Assembly (NCBI RefSeq): GCF_016861845.1
Contig: NZ_BOLV01000007.1
Span: 1 to 64,000 of the forward strand
DNA from: Lacticaseibacillus suilingensis
GTDB taxonomy: Bacteria; Bacillota; Bacilli; Lactobacillales; Lactobacillaceae
DNA: 64,000 bases
Reading direction: 5' to 3'
Position numbers and translations under genes: made by a program. Shown here piece after piece: positions 7,071 to 15,777 of the stretch. The notes under the pieces were generated by a model. It was not told where the DNA came from, made no database searches, and saw only the letters and a list, made by a program, of their open reading frames with translations. Positions within the stretch are counted from its first letter, which is position 1. Each line of letters begins with the position of its first letter.

Positions 7071-9521
7071 TTAATTTTCTGCCGGTAGTTCTAAAATCTG
7101 GTCGCGATGGACAAATTTCGGCTCGCCGACCGTATCTGTATCGAGCACAAATGAGCCATTGGAATAGCGATCACCGTCTGGATAGTCACTTGGGTTCAAG
7201 GTGACTTGTTTATCCTTGGCCGTGACAATCGTCAGTTGCGTGTTGTCGTCAACCAGCGTCATCGCGACAATGCGATGCGGATCACGCTTCAGCTCGCGGA
7301 GCACCATCAGACCGCGCCGAGCGCGCGCCCCAATGCCGAGTTCCTGGAGTTTCATCTTTTTGAAGGCACCGCGTTGGGTCAAAATGCCAATTTCCGTCTT
7401 CTCCGGATCATCGGCCAAAACGTAACTCACCACATGGTCCCCGGCTTTCAGCGCCATGCTCTTGACCCCGGTGGCCCGGGCCCCAATCACACTGACTTCG
7501 CTCAGCGGGAACTGCTGACCATAGGCCTGGTAGGTGACGGCGGTGACAGTTTGCTGACTGTCTGGGGCAACAAAGTAAGCATTCGTGACCACGGCTGAGT
7601 CGTCCTTGAGCTTCATCCCCACCATCGCTCGGTTCTTGTAGCCGCGCTGCGGTTGGAGGTCTGCCAAGGCGGTTTGCTTGATGTAGCCGTCTGAAGAACC
7701 CAGAACAAAGTTGCCTGGTTCAGTCAGCGCATCAAACCCAAAGGCCGCAATCACGGTTTCTTCGGAGTTGATCCCCACCGCTTGGGATAGATGCTCACCA
7801 GCATCTTTCCAGCGGGTATCCTCCAGCTCATGCACCGGCCGGTAAATCACATTGCCGGCACTGGTGAACATGTACAAATGCGCCAAGGTGCTCATTTCCT
7901 GCTGGAACACAGGGAAGTCGTTGGTCTTCAGCCCGTTGTCGGCTGGATCGACGGCTTGATAGCTGCGCAGCGAACTACGCTTCATGTAGCCATCGCGCGA
8001 CACCATCACCATCACTTGTTCATCTGCGACGGTGACCGTGGTGTCAACTTCCAGCTGTTCGATTTCCGCTTGAATGGTTGAGCGCCGGTCTTTGCCGTAA
8101 GTCTTGGCAATGGTGACCAGTTCACTTTCGATAACGGCATCGCGGGTGGCCTCATGGGTCAAAATATCATGGTAGTGGGCGATATTTTTCGCCAGTTCCG
8201 CGGCTTCCGCCTCCAGCGCGGTGATATCCGTGTTGGTTAACCGGTACAGTTGTAAGGAAACAATGGCTTCCGCTTGTTCAATGCTAAAGTCAAACTGCTT
8301 GACCAGGTTCTGCTTGGCATCGGCCTTGTTTTCACTTCCGCGAATGACCTTGATGACCTGATCCAAAATCGAAATCATCTTGATCAAGCCTTCAACAATG
8401 TGCTGCCGGGCTTCAGCCTTTTTCAGGTCGTATTCCGTGCGCCGAGTAATCACATTCCGGCGGTGCTTCAAGTAGGCTTCCAGCATCGGCTTGAGGCCCA
8501 ACTGCTTAGGCTTCATGTCCGCAATGGCGACCATGTTGAAGTTGTAGTTGATTTGCAGGTCCGTGTTTTTGAACAGATACGTTAAAATGCCGTCTGCATT
8601 GGCCTCTTTCTTGAGCTCAATCACCACAGACAGGCCAAAGCGGTCACTTTCATCGCGAATTTCCGCAATGCCATCAACCTTCTTAGCTAGCCGCAGTTCA
8701 TCGATTTTCTTGACTAGCTGGGCCTTGTTGACTTCGTATGGCAGCTCGGTGATGACGATTTGCTGCTTACCACCGCGCATATCTTCGGTATGGGTCCGCG
8801 CCCGCACGACAATTTTGCCGCGGCCGGTTTCATAAGCCTGGCGAATGCCGGCGAGCCCTTGGATGATGCCGCCGGTTGGGAAGTCTGGCCCTTGCACGAA
8901 CTGCATCAAATCGCTCAAGCTGGCATCAGGCTGTTTCATCAGCTTCAGCAGTGCGTTGATCACTTCCCGCAAGTTATGCGGCGGAATGTCAGTGGCGTAA
9001 CCGGCAGAAATCCCGGTAGCACCATTGACCAGCAGATTGGGAAAGGCGGCCGGCAGCACGGTCGGCTCTTCGGTGGTGTCATCGAAATTCAGCACCATGT
9101 CGACGGTATCTTTGTCGATATCCTTGAGCAGCTCGCCGGAAATCTTGGCCAGGCGCGCTTCGGTATACCGCATGGCTGCGGGCGGATCACCGTCCATCGA
9201 GCCGTTGTTCCCGTGCATTTCAATCAGCGGCTCTTCCAGCTTCCAATCTTGGCTCAGGCGCACCATCGCTTCATAAATCGAGGAGTCGCCATGGGGGTGA
9301 AAATTACCCATGACATTCCCGACCGATTTAGCGGACTTGCGAAAGCCTTTGTCAAACGTGTTGCCATCTTGATTCATGGCGAACAAAATGCGGCGTTGCA
9401 CCGGCTTCAAACCGTCGCGCACGTCGGGCAAGGCCCGCTCTTGAATGATGTATTTGGAATAGCGGCCGAAGCGCTCACCCATGACGTCTTCTAACGCCAT
9501 TTCTTGAATATGGTTTGCCAT
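7071..9521 (-). CDS. parC: DNA topoisomerase IV subunit A
   Basis: The breakage-reunion subunit of topoisomerase IV, which unlinks daughter chromosomes. The 816-aa protein has the active tyrosine Tyr119 in AAMRYTEARL and a quinolone-determining region HPHGDSSIYEA with Ser80 and Glu84, the susceptible-type residues. The C-terminal beta-pinwheel region starts around residue 490 and lacks a GyrA box, supporting ParC over GyrA. The ATG at 9521 directly abuts the parE stop TAA, with the ribosome site AAGAAGGG inside parE; the pair is translationally coupled. Confidence 0.97.
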   Translation of the reverse strand: MANHIQEMALEDVMGERFGRYSKYIIQERALPDVRDGLKPVQRRILFAMNQDGNTFDKGFRKSAKSVGNVMGNFHPHGDSSIYEAMVRLSQDWKLEEPLIEMHGNNGSMDGDPPAAMRYTEARLAKISGELLKDIDKDTVDMVLNFDDTTEEPTVLPAAFPNLLVNGATGISAGYATDIPPHNLREVINALLKLMKQPDASLSDLMQFVQGPDFPTGGIIQGLAGIRQAYETGRGKIVVRARTHTEDMRGGKQQIVITELPYEVNKAQLVKKIDELRLAKKVDGIAEIRDESDRFGLSVVIELKKEANADGILTYLFKNTDLQINYNFNMVAIADMKPKQLGLKPMLEAYLKHRRNVITRRTEYDLKKAEARQHIVEGLIKMISILDQVIKVIRGSENKADAKQNLVKQFDFSIEQAEAIVSLQLYRLTNTDITALEAEAAELAKNIAHYHDILTHEATRDAVIESELVTIAKTYGKDRRSTIQAEIEQLEVDTTVTVADEQVMVMVSRDGYMKRSSLRSYQAVDPADNGLKTNDFPVFQQEMSTLAHLYMFTSAGNVIYRPVHELEDTRWKDAGEHLSQAVGINSEETVIAAFGFDALTEPGNFVLGSSDGYIKQTALADLQPQRGYKNRAMVGMKLKDDSAVVTNAYFVAPDSQQTVTAVTYQAYGQQFPLSEVSVIGARATGVKSMALKAGDHVVSYVLADDPEKTEIGILTQRGAFKKMKLQELGIGARARRGLMVLRELKRDPHRIVAMTLVDDNTQLTIVTAKDKQVTLNPSDYPDGDRYSNGSFVLDTDTVGEPKFVHRDQILELPAEN

Positions 9522-11534
9522 TTATTTACCCTTCTTCGTCAGCTGTTTCTTGATTTGGTTGACCCCGAACTGCATGTCGCTGTGATCAGAAGTCTTGGTT
9601 TCCATGATGGAACCTTCTTCATCCATGTCAAAATCGACATTGGATTCAATCCATTCCCGCCGCGGTTCGACGCGGTCACCCATCAAGGTAGTCACCCGCC
9701 GTTCGGCTAGGGCGCCGTCTTCCACGTGGACGCGAATCAGGGTGCGGGTCTCCGGATTCATGGTGGTTTCCCAGAGCTGATCGGCGTTCATTTCACCCAA
9801 CCCTTTGAACCGGGTCAACGTGTAGCCTTTACCCATTTTCTGGGTTTCTTTTTCCAACTCTTCGTCGGTCCAGGCATAGGCAATTTTGACATTGGCGCCT
9901 TTCCCTTTTTGCAGCCGGTACAGCGGCGGCAAAGCGATGTAAACCTTGCCGGCATCCATCAGCGGCCGCATGTAACGATAGAAGAACGTCAGCAGCAAAA
10001 TCTGGATGTGGGCCCCATCGGTATCCGCATCGGTCATGATAATGATTTTGTCGTAATTACTTTGCTTAACGTCAAATTCAGCACCGACGCCAGCGCCGAT
10101 GGTGTAAATCATCGTGTTGATTTCTTCGTTTTTGACGATGTCCTGCAACTTGGCCTTTTGGGTGTTCAGCACTTTCCCTCGCAGCGGCAAAATGGCTTGG
10201 AATTTGCGGTCGCGGCCTTGCTTGGCGGAGCCGCCAGCGGAATCCCCTTCGACCAAGTACAGCTCGTTTTTAGCCGCATTTTTGCTTTGCGCCGGGGTGA
10301 GCTTGCCTGATAGCAGGCCTTGATCCTTCTTCTTGCGCTTACCGGTCCGCGAATCATCGCGGGCTTTGCGGGCCGCTTCGCGCGCTTCGCGGGCGCGGAC
10401 AGCTTTACGCACGAGCTCTTGGGCCTCGTCGCCGCCTTCCATCAGCCAGAAGCTCATTTTTTCGTAAAGGACATTGTCGACTACCGTCCGCGCTTGCGGG
10501 GTGCCGAGTTTGCCTTTGGTTTGACCTTCAAACTGCAGGATTTCTTCCGGAATCCGCACCGACAGCACCGCCGCCAACCCTTCGCGGACGTCGGAGCCTT
10601 CGAGGTTCTTATCTTTGTCCTTCAGTAGGTTCACTTTACGGGCAAAATCATTAAAGGCGCGGGTGATCGCGCTGCGCATCCCCACTTCATGGGTACCGCC
10701 GTCACCGGTGCGGACGTTATTCACGAAGCTAATGGTATTTTCCGAATAGCCATCATTGTATTGACCCGCGAAGTCGACCACAATGCCATCTTTAGTGCCT
10801 TCGAAGTTGAAGACTGGACTGACGGTATCGCGATCCTCATTGAGGTACTTCACGAAACTGACCAGGCCATCTGGATAGTGGTAGGTTTCCGCGCGGCCGG
10901 TGCGTTCATCGGTTAAGGTGAAGATAATGTTCTTCAGCAAAAAGGCCGATTCGCGCAACCGTTCCGCCAGCGTATCGAAGTTATACGTCGTGGTTTGGAA
11001 AATCGTCGGATCTGGCTTGAAGGTAATCATCGTGCCGTTGGGCTCGTTGATTTTCCCGAGCTTCTGGAGCCCGCCATCGGGATGGCCGCCATTAATGAAA
11101 TGCTCCTCGAAGCCGTGCTTATCGCGCACGACCCGCACCGTCAGCGATTCGCTCAGGGCGTTCACGACGGAAGAGCCAACCCCGTGCAAGCCGCCAGAGG
11201 TTTTATAAGAATTTTGATCAAATTTCCCGCCGGCATGTAGCACGGTTAAGATGACTTCGATGGTCGGTTTGCCCGACGCGTGCATCCCTGTCGGCATACC
11301 GCGGCCATGATCTTGAACGGTAATCGAATTATCTTGATGAATGGTCACCGCGATTTTGTCGCCATACCCAGCCAGTGCTTCATCGACTGAGTTATCGACG
11401 ATTTCATAAACGAGATGGTGCAAGCCGCGGGCATCGGTCGACCCAATATACATCCCCGGCCGCTTGCGCACAGCCTCCAAGCCATGCAGCACCTGAATTG
11501 ATGAATCGGTGTATGTTTCACTTGCTTTCGCCAT
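9522..11534 (-). CDS. parE: DNA topoisomerase IV subunit B
   Basis: The ATPase subunit of topoisomerase IV. The 670-aa protein has the GHKL ATPase motifs (EIVDNSVDEA near residue 48, DHGRGMPTG, GGLHGVGSSVVNALS), the transducer domain, and a TOPRIM domain with EGDSAGGSAK and DADTDGAH. Pairing with parC and divergence from plsY match the topoisomerase IV locus of lactobacilli and distinguish it from gyrB. Start ATG at 11534 has AGGAG. A plausible promoter lies about 45 bp upstream (TTCACC, 17 bp, TATTGT), just outside the intergenic repeat. Confidence 0.97.
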   Translation of the reverse strand: MAKASETYTDSSIQVLHGLEAVRKRPGMYIGSTDARGLHHLVYEIVDNSVDEALAGYGDKIAVTIHQDNSITVQDHGRGMPTGMHASGKPTIEVILTVLHAGGKFDQNSYKTSGGLHGVGSSVVNALSESLTVRVVRDKHGFEEHFINGGHPDGGLQKLGKINEPNGTMITFKPDPTIFQTTTYNFDTLAERLRESAFLLKNIIFTLTDERTGRAETYHYPDGLVSFVKYLNEDRDTVSPVFNFEGTKDGIVVDFAGQYNDGYSENTISFVNNVRTGDGGTHEVGMRSAITRAFNDFARKVNLLKDKDKNLEGSDVREGLAAVLSVRIPEEILQFEGQTKGKLGTPQARTVVDNVLYEKMSFWLMEGGDEAQELVRKAVRAREAREAARKARDDSRTGKRKKKDQGLLSGKLTPAQSKNAAKNELYLVEGDSAGGSAKQGRDRKFQAILPLRGKVLNTQKAKLQDIVKNEEINTMIYTIGAGVGAEFDVKQSNYDKIIIMTDADTDGAHIQILLLTFFYRYMRPLMDAGKVYIALPPLYRLQKGKGANVKIAYAWTDEELEKETQKMGKGYTLTRFKGLGEMNADQLWETTMNPETRTLIRVHVEDGALAERRVTTLMGDRVEPRREWIESNVDFDMDEEGSIMETKTSDHSDMQFGVNQIKKQLTKKGK

Positions 11535-11606
11535 TGTTTACTCCTTTTTCGTGCAACTCCAATTACAATACACCAGACCAAGGCCTAGGTGAAAGGGAAT
11601 TTTATC

Positions 11607-11824
11607 CAGGCTGCGAAGGTTGGCCGCTTTTAGCTCGACAGGTAGCCTAGCATCAGGCATTGCCGTCGTCCTTTGACGGCGAGACCTGATGCGTAGCTGC
11701 TGCCGCATGTCAGCCTGTACGTGCTCCGCACTACAGGCCGATCAAGCTGCTCGAGCGTTGTCTTCGTGAGCACAACTATCAGGCTGCGAACGAAGACGCT
11801 TTTAGCTTGATGATCTGCCTAGCA
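11607..11824 (+). repeat. Intergenic palindromic repeats, copy 2 (tandem)
   Basis: Between divergent parE and plsY. It begins CCAGGCTGCGAAGG, has a central hairpin ATCAGG-CA-TTGCCGTC paired with GACGGCGA-GA-CCTGAT, and GCGTAGCT on the right. A second partial unit starts at CAGGCTGCGAACG near 11780 and stops at GCCTAGC. The rest of the 473-bp gap holds only promoter-like sequence. Confidence 0.75.
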
Positions 11825-12007
11825 CTTTCCTTTGGGGCCACACCCGAATAAATGTTCGGACAATCTATTTTACGCAAGATTCCCGCTTTGGTCAAAAAAT
11901 GGTAAACTGGAAGCACTGATTACGCTGGCTTCGGCCGGCACCTGGGCGGCAGTTTTGCCATCATCTTGCGCAGTCGTTTCGACCTTGCGCACAGAAAGGA
12001 CTTACCC

Positions 12008-12625
12008 ATGACCCTTGTTTTTTGTTTCATCCTCGCTTATCTCATTGGCTCGATACCCAGCGGTGTCTGGGTCGGCCAGTTGTTCTTCCATCAAGATATC
12101 CGCACCGCCGGCTCCCACAACATTGGCACCACCAACGCCTACCGCGTCCTCGGGCCGGTGGGCGGATCGATTGTCCTAGTAATGGATATTCTCAAAGGGA
12201 CCCTCGGCGCATCGCTGCCAGCCTTCTTTGGCATCACGCCGCACTGGTGGGTCTTGATTGTCGGGTTGGCGGCGGTGTTTGGCCATACCTGCTCGGTGTT
12301 CATCGGCTTTAAAGGCGGTAAAGCCGTCGCCACCTCTGCTGGGATTGCGCTGGCCTACAATCCCGTGTTTTTCCTCTTCTGCTGTGCGGTCTTCCTCAGT
12401 CTGGTGCTGCTTACCAGCATGGTCAGCGTCGCCTCCACTTTGGGGATGACCTTGGTGGTACTGGGCTCGTTGTTTTTCCATGACTGGATCTTAACTGCCG
12501 TTGCTACGGTGGTGTGGCTGGTGATTATGGTGCGCCACCGCGCCAACTTCGCCCGCATCAAGGCTGGCACCGAAAACATGGTGCCCTTTGGCCTGGGCCA
12601 ATACCTGCGCCGCAAACGCCAATAA
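12008..12625 (+). CDS. plsY: Acyl-phosphate:glycerol-3-phosphate acyltransferase
   Basis: A membrane enzyme that adds the first acyl chain, from acyl-phosphate, to glycerol-3-phosphate in phospholipid synthesis. The 205-aa protein is hydrophobic with about five membrane segments and shows the PlsY motifs GSHNIGTTNAYRVLG (near residue 37) and GFKGGKAVATSAG (near 105). The ATG at 12008 follows AGAAAGGA; a longer frame from 11966 is not supported. Divergent from parE, as in many Firmicutes. Ends in a strong bidirectional terminator. Confidence 0.96.
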   Translation: MTLVFCFILAYLIGSIPSGVWVGQLFFHQDIRTAGSHNIGTTNAYRVLGPVGGSIVLVMDILKGTLGASLPAFFGITPHWWVLIVGLAAVFGHTCSVFIGFKGGKAVATSAGIALAYNPVFFLFCCAVFLSLVLLTSMVSVASTLGMTLVVLGSLFFHDWILTAVATVVWLVIMVRHRANFARIKAGTENMVPFGLGQYLRRKRQ

Positions 12626-12639
12626 CTTGCACGCAAAAA

Positions 12640-12683
12640 GCGTTGCCTTCAGACCCACACGGGCTGAAGGCAGCGCCTTTTTT
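12640..12683 (+). terminator. Bidirectional terminator between plsY and the epimerase gene
   Basis: A 13-bp stem (GCGTTGCCTTCAG with CTGAAGGCAGCGC) with an 11-nt loop, T-run on the plus side and A-run on the left, so it can serve both convergent genes. Confidence 0.9.
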
Positions 12684-12687
12684 AGGT

Positions 12688-13566
12688 TTAGAAGATTTCG
12701 ATCAAATAGCTATGATCGAAAATCTCATTTGGTTCCAGTTTGTTGATGCCCAGCTTCTCGGTTAAATCGCCAGTGGCATCAGTGGTGTCGGCAATGCCCC
12801 ACCATGGTTCCAAGCAGACGAAATTTCCTTCGGTGGGATATGGACTCCAGACGCCGATAAACGGCGCATCGGTTGTCGTCAGCATCACGCCATGGCGGGT
12901 TTTATCTGAGCGCAGGGAGAAGGCAGAGCGACCGTTGAGTTCGTAAATCACCGCGTCTTGCTCAAAGAACTCATGGTTGAGCTGCAAATTGGCATCGGTG
13001 GCGGCCAAGGTGCGGTGCTTGTAATCGATACCTTCACCGGCAATCAGTGGTACCTGCACACGCGACTTCAGCGGCTGAAAAGCCAAGAAGTAATCCTCGA
13101 ACTTGGTGTCTGGCGTCACCGGGATGTTGAAGCCCGGGTGACCGCCAATGGAGAAGTACAGCGGTGCCTCAGCCGCAGGATTTTCGACATGGTACGTCAC
13201 GGTCAAGCCGTTGTTTTCCAAGGTGAAAATCAGCTTCAGGACAAAGGCGAAAGGATACACTTTGCGGCTTTCGGCGTCATCTTTCAGCACCATGGTCACT
13301 TGCTTATCGGATTGCGCCTCCACGGTGAAATCGCGATCCCGGGCGAAGCCATGCTGGTTCATGTGGTAAGTCTGACCATCATAGCGGTACTCGTTATTCT
13401 TCAAGGCCCCGACAATCGGGAACAATACTGGGGCGTGGCGTTTCCAAACTTTGGGATCCGCTTGCCAGATATATTCCTGATCGGTGTGGTTGTTGATGAT
13501 ACTGGTCACTTCAGCGCCGTGCTCGCTGATGGTAACCGTCAAAAAATCATTGGTCAGCGTTGCCAT
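12688..13566 (-). CDS. Aldose 1-epimerase family protein (LacX-like)
   Basis: A cytoplasmic galactose-mutarotase-fold protein of 292 aa. It lines up with the LacX/YeaD-like branch of the family: HAPVLFPIVGALKN near residue 45, NQHGFARDRDF, GGHPGFNIP near 140, and CLEPWWG near the C-terminus, which are typical sugar-pocket segments. The exact hexose or hexose-phosphate substrate is unknown. ATG at 13566 has an AAGGAA site. A promoter (TTGAAC, 17 bp, TATAAA) lies upstream, and its spacer contains GAAGCGCTATCA, which resembles a half catabolite-response element. No sugar operon is adjacent. Confidence 0.85.
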   Translation of the reverse strand: MATLTNDFLTVTISEHGAEVTSIINNHTDQEYIWQADPKVWKRHAPVLFPIVGALKNNEYRYDGQTYHMNQHGFARDRDFTVEAQSDKQVTMVLKDDAESRKVYPFAFVLKLIFTLENNGLTVTYHVENPAAEAPLYFSIGGHPGFNIPVTPDTKFEDYFLAFQPLKSRVQVPLIAGEGIDYKHRTLAATDANLQLNHEFFEQDAVIYELNGRSAFSLRSDKTRHGVMLTTTDAPFIGVWSPYPTEGNFVCLEPWWGIADTTDATGDLTEKLGINKLEPNEIFDHSYLIEIF

Positions 13567-13620
13567 ATTTGCTCATTCCTTTTATTTCCAGAATTACCGC
13601 TTCCGCGGTCAACGTGTCCA

Positions 13621-13649
13621 TTTATACCATGATAGCGCTTCAGGTTCAA
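13621..13649 (-). promoter_or_regulatory. Promoter of the LacX-like epimerase gene
   Basis: Minus strand TTGAAC (13649-13644), 17 bp, TATAAA (13626-13621), about 55 bp before the ATG. Confidence 0.55.
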
Positions 13650-13677
13650 ACTCCACGCCTAAATTTTGGGCTAGACC

Positions 13678-13700
13678 AAAGCCCCTGCCGAGGCAGGGGC
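13678..13700 (-). terminator. Terminator-like hairpin after hslU
   Basis: GCCCCTG, six bases, CAGGGGC on the minus strand, followed by only TTTGG; weak U-tract but placed 19 bp past the hslU stop. Confidence 0.55.
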
Positions 13701-13718
13701 GCTGAGGTCGACCCATGG

Positions 13719-15122
13719 TTACAAAATGTACCGCGTCATGTTCTTGTCGGCGGCAATATCGCCAACCTTGTCATTGACATACTTTTCGGTGATGGTGATA
13801 TCACCCATTTGCATGTCAGGCCCTTCGTACAAAATGTCTTCCAGCAACTTCTCCAAAATCGTGGCTAGGCGCCGGGCCCCGATGTTGTCGGTGTCGCGGT
13901 TGACGTCAATGGCGATTTCGGCAATGCGGTCAATCGCCTCTTGGGTGAAGGTGATTTTCACGCCATCAGTCCCAATCAGCGCCATGTACTGCTTCACCAG
14001 CGCATTGTCGGGCTCGGTCAAGATCCGCACAAAGTCATCCTTGGTCAGATCCTTCAGCTCCACCCGAATCGGGAAACGCCCTTGCAGCTCGGCGATCAAA
14101 TCGGAAGGCTTGGCTGTGGCAAACGCCCCGGAGCCGATGAACAGGACATGCTCGGTGTTCAGCGGACCATACTTGGTGGACACTTGTGAGCCTTCAACAA
14201 TCGGCAAAATGTCGCGCTGCACCCCTTCACGGGAAACCTCCCCGGCGGATTGCTTGTTGCCGGCAGCGATTTTGTCAATTTCATCGATGAAAATAATCCC
14301 GTTGTCCTCGGCTTGGCGAATCGCGTTGTGGTAGATATCCGCGTGGTTGACCAGCTTACTACTTTCCTCGCGAATGAAGACTTCTCGCGCTTCTTTCACG
14401 GTCATCGTGCGCTGTACTTTCTTCTTGGGCATCATGGACCCCATCATGTCGGAAAGGTCGATGCCCATTTGGCCGTACATATCGCCCATGCCGTTACCTT
14501 TTTTCTCATCCTCGACGGCAACGGTGATTTCCCGGTCTTCCAGCAAGCCTTGCTCAAGCTGCTCAGCTACAGTCAGGCGCTGGTTGCGAATTTCATCGGT
14601 GAGCTCACCATCTTCCTGCTGCGGCTGCGGCATCTGACCGTTTTGCATGTTTTGCAGCATGCTCATCATATCGGCCATCGGATTGGTGTTTTTCTTTTCT
14701 TTCTTGATTGCCGGCACCAGCAAACGGACCAGGCGCTTATCGGCTTGGCGCTGGGCGCGGCCGCGGACGGCGGCAAAGGCCTGCGCTTCTTCCATCGCTA
14801 CCGCAACGTCAGCAAGGTCGCGCACCATGGACTCTACATCCCGACCGACATAACCGACTTCGGTGAACTTAGTCGCTTCGACTTTGACAAACGGGGCGTT
14901 GACGACTTTGGCCAGCCGGCGGGCAATTTCAGTTTTCCCCACCCCGGTTGGCCCAATCATCAGCAGGTTCTTTGGCGTGATATCTTGCTGCATCTGCTCT
15001 GGCAGTTCCATTCGGCGGTGCCGGTTGTATAAGGCCACCGCCACGGCGCGCTTGGCTTCATCTTGCCCAATGACATATTGATCGAGCTGAGCCACAATTT
15101 CTTTTGGTGTTTTCACTGACAT
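13719..15122 (-). CDS. hslU: ATP-dependent protease ATPase subunit HslU
   Basis: The AAA+ unfoldase that feeds substrates into the HslV peptidase. The 467-aa protein has Walker A GPTGVGKT at residues 57-64, the intermediate I-domain (about 110-235), Walker B IIFIDEIDKI and sensor regions, and ends in RYIL, the conserved C-terminal tail that docks into HslV. ATG at 15122 has a GGAGG site 12 bp after hslV, so the two form an operon. A heat-shock operator candidate lies upstream of hslV. Confidence 0.97.
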   Translation of the reverse strand: MSVKTPKEIVAQLDQYVIGQDEAKRAVAVALYNRHRRMELPEQMQQDITPKNLLMIGPTGVGKTEIARRLAKVVNAPFVKVEATKFTEVGYVGRDVESMVRDLADVAVAMEEAQAFAAVRGRAQRQADKRLVRLLVPAIKKEKKNTNPMADMMSMLQNMQNGQMPQPQQEDGELTDEIRNQRLTVAEQLEQGLLEDREITVAVEDEKKGNGMGDMYGQMGIDLSDMMGSMMPKKKVQRTMTVKEAREVFIREESSKLVNHADIYHNAIRQAEDNGIIFIDEIDKIAAGNKQSAGEVSREGVQRDILPIVEGSQVSTKYGPLNTEHVLFIGSGAFATAKPSDLIAELQGRFPIRVELKDLTKDDFVRILTEPDNALVKQYMALIGTDGVKITFTQEAIDRIAEIAIDVNRDTDNIGARRLATILEKLLEDILYEGPDMQMGDITITEKYVNDKVGDIAADKNMTRYIL

Positions 15123-15134
15123 AGCGGGCCCTCC

Positions 15135-15656
15135 TTAGAAACTTTCGACGCGAATATTTTGGTTGGTAAAAATATCGATGTTTGAGGCGATTTCGATCGC
15201 CTCCTTAGCGATATTCTCCGCGCTCATTTGCGTATGCCGTAGCATCGCAATTGCGGCGGCCTGGGCGTAATTGCCGCCTGAGCCGATTGCCACGACATCT
15301 TGGTCCGGTTCAATCACTTCGCCTTGCCCCGAAATCAGTAACAAATCGTCCTTGTCCATGGCAATCAACTCGGCCTGCAGCTTCTGCAAGGTTGGGTCTT
15401 TGCGCCAGTCTTGGGCGAGCGCCACCGCAGAGCGGCGAAGATTACCAGCATGAGTTTCCAGCTTCTTTTCCAACCAGTCTTCCAAGGTGATGGCATCCGC
15501 CACGCCGCCGGCAAAACCAATCACGACTTGGCCGTTATAGATGCGCCGAATTTTCTGCGCGTTGCCTTTCATGATCACTTTTTCGCCTAACGTCACTTGG
15601 CCGTCACCGGCGATGGCGGTGTGGCCATTTTTACGCACTGCTGCAATTGTTGTCAT
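15135..15656 (-). CDS. hslV: ATP-dependent protease peptidase subunit HslV
   Basis: The proteasome-like peptidase of the HslUV complex. The 173-aa protein starts MTTIAAVRKNGHTAIAGDGQ; Thr2 is the expected N-terminal catalytic nucleophile after methionine removal. GFAGGVADA and IGSGGNYAQAAA are family signatures. ATG at 15656 has GGAG. It follows xerC by 117 bp, and that gap contains a CIRCE-like inverted repeat overlapping the xerC stop, suggesting stress control. Confidence 0.97.
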   Translation of the reverse strand: MTTIAAVRKNGHTAIAGDGQVTLGEKVIMKGNAQKIRRIYNGQVVIGFAGGVADAITLEDWLEKKLETHAGNLRRSAVALAQDWRKDPTLQKLQAELIAMDKDDLLLISGQGEVIEPDQDVVAIGSGGNYAQAAAIAMLRHTQMSAENIAKEAIEIASNIDIFTNQNIRVESF

Positions 15657-15750
15657 AAGTATGTGCTCCTTTACTAACGTGCGACTGCTTGAGAATACCT
15701 TGTAGTGTACCGGTCTGAATGCTAGCCGGCATCGGTCTTTTGACTGATTA

Positions 15751-15777
15751 TTAGCACTGAAATCGGTTAAGTGCTAA
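15751..15777 (-). promoter_or_regulatory. CIRCE-like (HrcA) operator upstream of hslV
   Basis: TTAGCACT-N11-AGTGCTAA, perfect 8-bp arms. The HrcA operator consensus is TTAGCACTC-N9-GAGTGCTAA, so 16 of 18 defined positions match; only the innermost C/G pair differs. It lies 95 bp before the hslV ATG and covers the xerC stop codon. A promoter-like TTCAGA, 16 bp, TATTCT is between it and hslV. Confidence 0.7.

Noticed and set aside
15739-15750. CtsR operator upstream of hslV
   Set aside because: Only one heptamer (AGTCAAA) fits; the second half of the tandem repeat is missing.
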